Source: an uncultured Lachnospiraceae bacterium (GTDB lineage: Bacteria; Bacillota_A; Clostridia; Lachnospirales; Lachnospiraceae). Taken from it: a DNA stretch of 5,749 nucleotides. Below are positions 1 to 5,749 of the stretch, piece after piece. The stretch covers positions 1-5,749 of the forward strand of contig CAMOFS010000118.1 of the NCBI GenBank assembly GCA_946613735.1, in the 5' to 3' direction. Under the pieces are notes generated by a model. That model did no database searches. It saw only the letters and a list, made by a program, of their open reading frames with translations, and was not told the DNA's origin. Position 1 is the stretch's first letter; the number at the start of each line of letters is the position of its first letter. The position numbers and the translations under genes were made by a program.

Positions 1-286
1 GCTTTTCATTAACTGCTGCAGTCCTCTTTTGCACCTTGCCGGTGATGGCGATGACAAACTCACTGCGCAAAGTGCCGGCTTTTTCGAAGCCTTCGCTTCC
101 GATAACAGGCTCATCAAAAACGACCTGCATGAGACCGCTTCGATCCCTTAAGTCAACAAAGATAAGCGAGCCTAAGTTACGGCGCTTCTGCACCCAGCCC
201 ATGAGGGTCACTTCGCTTCCTATTTCATTTGTGGTCACCTCTGCACAACGGTGACTTCTTTTTAAACCGCTAATACTTTCTGCCAT
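1..286 (-). CDS. aspS: Aspartate--tRNA ligase, N-terminal fragment (cut by window edge)
   Basis: This is the first 95 codons of aspartyl-tRNA synthetase, a cytoplasmic class II enzyme that charges tRNA-Asp. The visible part is the N-terminal OB-fold that binds the tRNA anticodon. Its hallmark stretch is readable as GWVQKRRNLGSLIFVDLRDR (about residues 30-49) followed by SGLMQVVFDE, close to the usual GWV-RRD-GG-IF-DLRD pattern. The catalytic domain lies outside the window. The start at 286 is fixed by a perfect AAAGGAGG at 292-299, five bases before the ATG. It follows hisS by 81 bases with no T-tract terminator and no convincing promoter between them, so hisS-aspS is probably one transcript, an arrangement common in Firmicutes. 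A non-discriminating (AspRS/AsnRS-type) enzyme cannot be excluded from this fragment. Confidence 0.95.
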   Translation of the reverse strand, partial: MAESISGLKRSHRCAEVTTNEIGSEVTLMGWVQKRRNLGSLIFVDLRDRSGLMQVVFDEPVIGSEGFEKAGTLRSEFVIAITGKVQKRTAAVNEK

Positions 287-301
287 TATGTCCTCCTTTA
301 T

Positions 302-330
302 AAGATCCTTCGCTAACGCTTTGGATGACA
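302..330 (-). repeat. Degenerate copy of a GTCATTCTGAGCG-type dispersed repeat
   Basis: Read on the minus strand, this stretch begins TGTCATCCAAAGCG and continues TTAGCGAAGGATCTT. It aligns to the minus-strand reading of the copy near 3085-3111 (TGTCATTCTGAGCG, then CAGCGAGGAAGCTT) at about 21 of 28 positions with one inserted base. The match keeps the key blocks TGTCAT, AGCG, AGCGA and CTT. It sits just upstream of the aspS ribosome binding site, so it is part of the hisS-aspS transcript. There is no T-tract, so it is not an intrinsic terminator here. Membership of the same family is an inference from this alignment by eye. Confidence 0.55.
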
Positions 331-372
331 ACTAGTGTGCCAGTTCAATTATCAATGTGTCAGTACACTAGT
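331..372. repeat. Inverted repeat spanning the hisS stop codon
   Basis: ACTAGTGT at 331-338 is a perfect inverted repeat of ACACTAGT at 365-372, separated by 26 bases. The right arm contains the hisS stop codon (368-370). The spacing also holds an imperfect direct repeat, TGTGCCAGT at 336-344 and TGTGTCAGT at 356-364. The stem is only 8 bp, the loop is long and no T-run follows, so a terminator is unlikely. It could be an mRNA hairpin between hisS and aspS, or the remnant of a small repeat element. Confidence 0.45.
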
Positions 373-1627
373 CTGCAAAAAATTCTTTGAATTCCGTATA
401 ACCCTGCTCAGACAGCTGTTCCTTCTGATGTTTTTTATTTTTGTTCATGCGGACGATCAGTACCTGGCGGCCTGATGCACGCTGGGTGTCCGCTTCCTTC
501 ATAACCTCAGAAATACGCTCGGCCGGAAGCTTTTTATCTATGAGATAAGCTATCCGGTTATCGTCTCCTGGAACGACGAAGTTGCTTTCCATCAAAAGCA
601 GAATAATGCGTTCAAAGCCGATGGAAAAGCCGCAGGCAGGAACCTGCTGCCCCGAGAAACGTCCGATCATCTCATCATAACGGCCGCCGCCTCCGCAGCT
701 GCCACCAAACTCCGGGATGGCGATCTCGAAAATAGTACCGGTATAGTAGCTCATGCCACGGACCAGGGTGGGGTCAAAGACCAGTTCAAACTCCGCTCCC
801 TTGGCTGCCTCCACTGCTTGTGCTATCTCGTTCATCCAGTCTGTAACCTCGGCATCAAGGTATTCTCCCAGCATGTCAGCCAAAAGCTTCATACCACCGA
901 CAACAGAGTGCTCATCGGCAAGCTTATTATAAAGCTCAAGGTATCTGTCCACGGAACCGGCGTCATAACCACGCTCCACCAACTCGTCGTGGACTCCCCC
1001 GATACCGATCTTGTCCATCTTATCCAGGGAGATAAAAACCTCATCATAGCTGTCCTCGGCAAAACCCGCATAGGCTGCCATAGCTTTTAATACGCGGCGG
1101 TCATTGATGCGGATCTCAAAGCCCTTAAAGCCCAGCTTCCCAAGGCAGGTGGTGGTGGCAGTGATAAGCTCTATCTCAGCCAGATTGGTAGCATCGCCCA
1201 AAATATCGATGTCGCATTGGGTGAACTGTCTGTAACGTCCTCTCTGTGGGCGGTCCGCTCGCCATACATTCCCAATCTGCAGCGCCATAAAGGGAGTGGG
1301 CAGGTCGTTGCCGTGAGCCGCATAGAATCTGGACAAAGGTACGGTAAGGTCATATCTCATACCGTAGTCCACTACATCCAGCTCCTCCTTTGCTTCCTCA
1401 AGGTGAAGCTTTTCACCCCTTTTAAGGACCTTGAAAATGAGCTTTTCATTCTCTCCGCCCTGCTTACCGGAGAGGTTCCCTATGGACTCCATACAGGGGG
1501 TCTCTATGGGCGTAAAGCCAAAGCTTCGGTAAGTGTCCTTTATTACTCCCGTGACATAGTCCCGCACCCTGCTTTCGTAGGGCAGGATGTCACGCATGCC
1601 GTTGACGGGCTTTTTACTGAATGACAT
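368..1627 (-). CDS. hisS: Histidine--tRNA ligase (HisRS), 419 aa
   Basis: A cytoplasmic class II aminoacyl-tRNA synthetase that activates histidine with ATP and charges tRNA-His. Class and family motifs are all present: the NGMRDILP opening (9-16), RYDLTVPLSRF (91-101), motif 2 IGNVWRADRPQRGRYRQF (118-135), the histidine-specific LVRGMSYYTG (288-297), the glycine-rich GGSCGGGGRYDEMIG (308-322) and motif 3 GFSIGFERI with Arg340. Two things are unusual. Motif 2 continues QCDIDILG, which resembles archaeal, eukaryotic and some actinobacterial enzymes more than the E. coli type. The anticodon-binding region after residue 358 is only about 62 residues and appears to lack its last strands. Overall length stays normal because the central part is longer. 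The start at 1627 is set by AAGGAGG at 1635-1641. aspS follows downstream, and a terminator hairpin lies immediately upstream. Confidence 0.97.
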   Translation of the reverse strand: MSFSKKPVNGMRDILPYESRVRDYVTGVIKDTYRSFGFTPIETPCMESIGNLSGKQGGENEKLIFKVLKRGEKLHLEEAKEELDVVDYGMRYDLTVPLSRFYAAHGNDLPTPFMALQIGNVWRADRPQRGRYRQFTQCDIDILGDATNLAEIELITATTTCLGKLGFKGFEIRINDRRVLKAMAAYAGFAEDSYDEVFISLDKMDKIGIGGVHDELVERGYDAGSVDRYLELYNKLADEHSVVGGMKLLADMLGEYLDAEVTDWMNEIAQAVEAAKGAEFELVFDPTLVRGMSYYTGTIFEIAIPEFGGSCGGGGRYDEMIGRFSGQQVPACGFSIGFERIILLLMESNFVVPGDDNRIAYLIDKKLPAERISEVMKEADTQRASGRQVLIVRMNKNKKHQKEQLSEQGYTEFKEFFAD

Positions 1628-1650
1628 TTATTACCTCCTTAAGATTCTCC

Positions 1651-1682
1651 AAAAAAACCGGGGGCTTTATCAAAAGCCCCCG
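1651..1682 (-). terminator. Intrinsic terminator between the EAL/HDOD gene and hisS
   Basis: The arms 1659-1668 and 1673-1682 form a perfect 10-bp stem (GCGGGGGC-type GC-rich base) closed by a 4-base loop. On the minus strand one G is followed by seven Ts (1657-1651). This is a textbook Rho-independent terminator for the EAL/HDOD gene, whose stop codon lies 25 bases upstream. Its T-tract ends only nine bases before the hisS ribosome binding site (1635-1641), so it is also part of the hisS leader or promoter region. Confidence 0.9.
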
Positions 1683-1684
1683 CA

Positions 1685-1713
1685 ATCATACATGATAATT
1701 AAAACAATTACAA
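1685..1713 (-). promoter_or_regulatory. Candidate sigma-A promoter for hisS-aspS, overlapping the upstream stop codon
   Basis: On the minus strand, TTGTAA (1713-1708) and TATGAT (1690-1685) are separated by exactly 17 bases, an ideal vegetative promoter spacing with near-consensus boxes. The -35 box is made of the last Leu codon and the TAA stop of the EAL/HDOD gene. The predicted start point, about seven bases past the -10 box, falls near 1678, inside the first arm of the terminator hairpin. Transcripts from it would carry a shortened stem. The assignment rests on box match alone. Confidence 0.55.
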
Positions 1714-2931
1714 ATTAATCAGCTCACGATACCATGACAGCGATCCGAGGTAGATATTGTATACATCGTTCATATCCACTTTGTCCAGGATCATGAGGCG
1801 GCTGACCTCCTGCCAGGAAGCGTTCTCGTATTCCTTGACGAAATTAAGGACCTCATAGAGCTCGCCGGTGCCATCCACCAGTGCATCCCTGATAGACTTT
1901 GAAATGCTGATGGACTCCAGAGCCTCTTCCATGGGCTTGTCCAAAATGATATCCAACACTGAAAACAGTCCCATGAGGAAAAGCTCCTGTGAAAGGTTGG
2001 CCTTGCCAAAGAGAGGTGCCAGCTCCTCTGCAAATCTTGCACGCAGAAGGGAAACTCTGGTGATCTCGCTGGGTCGGTCTGAGCAAAGCTCCTTGGTAAC
2101 CGCGGTGTTGATCCATTTTTTCAGTTCCTTTTGTCCCAGCATGGCAGCTGCGTGGCGAACTGTATTGACGCCGGAGTTCACTGTCATGCGGTTAACCATC
2201 TTGAGAAGCTCGATGACAAGTGCCGGGTCACGACCTATGACATCTGCTGCCGTGGTCAGATCAAAGTCCGGATTATTGACTATCTTGAGCAGCTCCAGAT
2301 ATGTGACCTTAAGAGGTGCCAGCTCCGTGTCGGAACCATGTACCGGCATACGGAAGAACTCACCCTCATACAGATCAAAGCCTCCGGTGGACTTGAGGTT
2401 CTCGTAGGTCTCCTGGGTACCAACGTTAACAGCTATAAGCTTGACGTTGGGATAGATGGTATTGAAAAGCTTGCGTGCCATGGGGATATTGAGTCGCTCA
2501 TGGTTCATGCAGACGTAATCCATCTGATCGATGATGGGCTTGTAGTCACCATATTCATTCATGGGGATGCCCTTGATAGCGAATCTGAAGCCCTGCTTTC
2601 TAAGCTCGCCTATACGCTTGACATACTGCTCCTCAGGCCTGAAGCTGTGGTCCAGCAAAAGTACCATCCTGCCCTTGGGTGCGTCTGTCTGGCTGCGGAT
2701 ATCCGAAAAGATTGAAACATTGGTAACCGGAACAAAAACCTCACGGTCATCAACCAGGGTCTCAAGGCCCATGCTGTTGATAACGTTAATGCCCGGTATG
2801 TCCGTGGCTGCATCAAACCTCGCGCTGCCGCTCTTGATGGGATCCAAAAAATAATTCTCCCTCTGAGCGAAAACCGAGTACCCCCTAACTATCATCTTCT
2901 GGTCAAATAATGGAATCAGTGTTGCTAACAT
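1708..2931 (-). CDS. Degenerate EAL domain plus HDOD domain signalling protein, 407 aa
   Basis: The layout is an N-terminal EAL-like domain (about 1-200) followed by an HDOD domain (about 205-400), as in Bacillus YuxH-type proteins. The EAL fold is suggested by GYSVFAQRE (18-26), the helix ELRKQGFRFAIKG (109-121), KLIAVNVGTQETYENLK (164-180) and FDLYEGEFF (185-193). Catalytic residues of c-di-GMP phosphodiesterases are missing: there is no EAL triad, the usual DDFG is replaced by KGIP, and the AEGVE glutamate position reads AVNVG. It is therefore unlikely to hydrolyse c-di-GMP and may bind a ligand or partner. The HDOD part shows the pattern VIGRDPALVIELLKMVN (231-247) and AAAMLGQKELKKW (261-273), and lacks a full metal-binding HD motif. 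No signal peptide or membrane segment is seen. The start at 2931 is set by AAAGGAG at 2941-2947; a GTG 36 bases upstream has no such site. The gene has its own promoter and terminator, so it is probably monocistronic. Confidence 0.88.
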   Translation of the reverse strand: MLATLIPLFDQKMIVRGYSVFAQRENYFLDPIKSGSARFDAATDIPGINVINSMGLETLVDDREVFVPVTNVSIFSDIRSQTDAPKGRMVLLLDHSFRPEEQYVKRIGELRKQGFRFAIKGIPMNEYGDYKPIIDQMDYVCMNHERLNIPMARKLFNTIYPNVKLIAVNVGTQETYENLKSTGGFDLYEGEFFRMPVHGSDTELAPLKVTYLELLKIVNNPDFDLTTAADVIGRDPALVIELLKMVNRMTVNSGVNTVRHAAAMLGQKELKKWINTAVTKELCSDRPSEITRVSLLRARFAEELAPLFGKANLSQELFLMGLFSVLDIILDKPMEEALESISISKSIRDALVDGTGELYEVLNFVKEYENASWQEVSRLMILDKVDMNDVYNIYLGSLSWYRELINL

Positions 2932-2975
2932 ATACGCTTCTCCTTTCGAGCTGCCCCGCAAACACACACATATAC

Positions 2976-3003
2976 ATTATATCATATTTGGACATCGTAG
3001 CAA
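2976..3003 (-). promoter_or_regulatory. Candidate sigma-A promoter for the EAL/HDOD gene
   Basis: On the minus strand, TTGCTA (3003-2998) and a perfect TATAAT (2981-2976) are 16 bases apart. The predicted start near 2969 gives a 5' leader of about 38 bases containing the AAAGGAG site of the gene. It lies just past the T-tract of the guaB terminator, which supports an independent transcription unit. Confidence 0.65.
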
Positions 3004-3004
3004 C

Positions 3005-3058
3005 AAAAAAATGTCATTCCAGGCGCAGGAAGATTCCTCGCTGCGCTTGGAATGACAT
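3005..3058 (-). terminator. Long repeat-derived hairpin with T-tract: guaB terminator
   Basis: The arms 3011-3028 and 3041-3058 pair over 18 bp (17 Watson-Crick pairs and one G-T) around a 12-base loop. On the minus strand the last base of the stem begins a run of seven Ts (3011-3005), the signature of a Rho-independent terminator. There is no T-run on the other side, so it acts on guaB transcripts. The arms, TGTCATTCC and GCGCAG, match the neighbouring repeats, so the terminator appears to be built from two inverted copies of the repeat family. Confidence 0.82.
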
Positions 3059-3071
3059 ATAAATCCCTCAA

Positions 3072-3112
3072 CCGGCGAAGAAGAAGCTTCCTCGCTGCGC
3101 TCAGAATGACAT
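3072..3112. repeat. Second copy of the GTCATTCTGAGCG-type repeat
   Basis: Bases 3088-3112 match 3034-3058 at 23 of 25 positions, a direct repeat with a 54-base period. On the minus strand it reads ATGTCATTCTGAGCG, then CAGCGAGGAAGCTTC, followed by TTCTTCGCCGG. From memory, closely similar GTCATTCTGAGCG(A/C)AGCGA sequences are scattered in intergenic DNA of many unrelated bacteria; that statement was not checked by a search. It lies in the guaB 3' untranslated region. Confidence 0.75.
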
Positions 3113-3115
3113 GGT

Positions 3116-3130
3116 CGCTCAGAATGACAT
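3116..3130. repeat. Truncated third repeat copy
   Basis: The 15-base CGCTCAGAATGACAT here is identical to 3098-3112, 18 bases away. It looks like a partial tandem duplication of the end of the neighbouring copy. It starts 11 bases after the guaB stop codon on the transcript. Confidence 0.75.
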
Positions 3131-3140
3131 AGCTTTTCTC

Positions 3141-4908
<1,768 letters not shown>

Positions 4909-4934
4909 ATTATTCCTCCTCTTTTTTACCTTTC

Positions 4935-4983
4935 ATTTTACACGTCGTTATTATAAAATAACAACCTTTGTCCGATTAGTCAA
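4935..4983 (-). promoter_or_regulatory. Promoter region of the HPr-like gene with small palindrome
   Basis: Two overlapping vegetative-type promoters can be drawn on the minus strand. One is TTGACT (4983-4978), a 17-base spacer and TATTTT (4960-4955). The other is TTGTTA (4964-4959), an 18-base spacer and TAAAAT (4940-4935). A perfect TATAAT (4955-4950) is also present but is 22 bases from TTGACT. A 6-bp palindrome, GTTATT/AATAAC (4947-4952 and 4957-4962, 4-base loop), overlaps these boxes and could be an operator. No T-tract terminator for the channel gene is seen here, so some read-through from it is possible. Confidence 0.5.
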
Positions 4984-4996
4984 GTACATACCGTGT

Positions 4997-5749
4997 CTAT
5001 TTCCTCTTTTTGTGAACAGTGACCTGAGGGAAAGGAATAGTAATTCCTGCCTCGTCAAAAGCGATCTTTACATTTTCCCTGGTGCGCCAGATCGTCTTCC
5101 AGTAATCCTGCGTGGGCACCCAGGCTCTAAGTCCCATGACCACTGCGCTGTCAGCCAGCTCCTTAACATATATGAGGACCTCCTCTTCATGGAGCACCTT
5201 TTCATCCACATCCACCACATTTTGGATGATCTCTCTTGCCTTTTTTATATCATCCTCGTAGGATATCCCAAACTCCAGATCCATCATGCGCTTGCCTGCC
5301 ATGGTGAGATTTGTCATACTGCTGTTGGCCAAAACGCCATTGGGAAGGACCACGGTACGGCCGTCATAAGTCAGAAGCTTCGTATAAAATACGGAGATTT
5401 CCGTCACAGTGCCCTCATTTCCGTGGGTATCCTCATGAATAAAATCCCCCACCACAAAGGGCTTTAATACAAGGATCAAAAAGCCGCCGGCGAAGTTTGC
5501 AAAGCTGCCCTGAAGCGCAAGTCCCACAGCCACACCGAGTGAGGCGATAGCCGCCGCAAAGGTGGCAGACTGTACACCGAAAAGCCTGCAGATCAAAAAG
5601 ATCATTGCTGTATAGCCTATAATCTTGATTATGGCATCCAAAAATTGCATTACCCCGATCTCGGTGCCCTTTAGCTCCAGAGCCTTTCGAACTATCCTTC
5701 TGAAGTGCTTTATCAGCTTGCTGCCCAGCCAGTACACCACAAGGGACAA
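4997..5749 (-). CDS. MscS-family small-conductance mechanosensitive channel (5' end beyond window)
   Basis: A membrane channel that opens under membrane tension and releases solutes on osmotic downshock. The visible 250 codons cover the end of an early membrane segment, a hydrophobic segment at about 37-57, the pore-lining helix with VAVGLALQGSFANFAGGF (73-90), and the cytoplasmic beta domain with LPNGVL (135-140). The C-terminal PFPQVTVHKK (239-248) is the usual end of the family. The Gly/Ala-rich packing pattern of the pore helix is intact, so the channel is probably functional. The frame is open to the window edge; the first codon seen is TTG in a hydrophobic stretch, most likely an internal Leu rather than a start. 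Compared with E. coli MscS, probably some tens of N-terminal residues are missing. Whether this is a minimal MscS or a larger relative cannot be decided here. Confidence 0.93.
   Translation of the reverse strand: MSLVVYWLGSKLIKHFRRIVRKALELKGTEIGVMQFLDAIIKIIGYTAMIFLICRLFGVQSATFAAAIASLGVAVGLALQGSFANFAGGFLILVLKPFVVGDFIHEDTHGNEGTVTEISVFYTKLLTYDGRTVVLPNGVLANSSMTNLTMAGKRMMDLEFGISYEDDIKKAREIIQNVVDVDEKVLHEEEVLIYVKELADSAVVMGLRAWVPTQDYWKTIWRTRENVKIAFDEAGITIPFPQVTVHKKRK

Noticed and set aside
287..367. Separate promoter for aspS, using TTGTCA (about 332-327) and TATAAA near the ribosome binding site
   Set aside because: The spacing is about 23 bases and the -10-like box abuts the ribosome binding site; co-transcription with hisS is simpler.
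1628..1720. T-box riboswitch ahead of hisS
   Set aside because: T-box leaders need roughly 200 bases or more and a conserved T-box sequence before the terminator. The upstream gene ends 80 bases before hisS and no such sequence is visible.
1868..2715. Long plus-strand open frames (1868-2407 and 2131-2715) opposite the EAL/HDOD gene
   Set aside because: They overlap a well-supported gene on the other strand, show no recognisable motifs and have no supporting ribosome binding site; the two also overlap each other. They are typical antisense shadows.
2932..2967. Upstream in-frame GTG start for the EAL/HDOD gene adding 12 residues
   Set aside because: It would sit at the predicted transcription start without a ribosome binding site, while the ATG at 2931 has AAAGGAG at a good distance.
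3011..3130. CRISPR array
   Set aside because: The repeats are irregularly spaced (54 and 18 bases), differ in length and lack unique spacers of constant size.

Overview
The window holds six protein-coding genes, all on the minus strand, so transcription runs from high to low coordinates. The order is: an MscS-family mechanosensitive channel (5' end beyond the window), a 76-residue HPr-like protein, guaB (IMP dehydrogenase), a degenerate-EAL/HDOD signalling protein, hisS (histidyl-tRNA synthetase) and the first 95 codons of aspS (aspartyl-tRNA synthetase). The set suggests a Gram-positive Clostridia genome, most likely Lachnospiraceae. Supporting points are very strong GGAGG-type ribosome binding sites, compact housekeeping spacing, hisS-aspS adjacency as in many Firmicutes, and an HPr paralog lacking the active-site histidine. 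The family-level assignment is inferred from protein resemblance, not from a search.

Region by region (plus-strand coordinates): 1-286 is the aspS fragment. 287-367 is the hisS-aspS spacer, with an inverted repeat across the hisS stop codon and a degenerate copy of a GTCATTCTGAGCG-type repeat. 368-1627 is hisS. 1628-1707 holds a strong terminator hairpin and a good promoter at the end of the EAL/HDOD gene. 1708-2931 is the EAL/HDOD gene, with its own promoter at 2976-3003. 3005-3130 is a small cluster of related repeats, one of which forms an 18-bp hairpin followed by a T-tract and so serves as the guaB terminator. 3141-4607 is guaB. 4629-4664 is a terminator hairpin just ahead of the guaB ribosome binding site. 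4678-4908 is the HPr-like gene. 4909-4996 is AT-rich with candidate promoters and a small palindrome. 4997-5749 is the channel gene.

The genes do not form one pathway. hisS and aspS supply translation and look like one operon. guaB makes the guanylate branch of purine synthesis. The HPr-like and EAL/HDOD proteins look like regulatory or protein-interaction proteins without the usual catalytic residues. The channel protects against osmotic downshock. No intergenic gap exceeds about 200 bases, and I found no RNA gene, insertion sequence, CRISPR array or phage gene. This is mostly an ordinary chromosomal region. Its more interesting content is in the spacers: terminators placed so close to the next gene's ribosome binding site that guaB and hisS must be transcribed from within or through them, and a repeat family used as a terminator.
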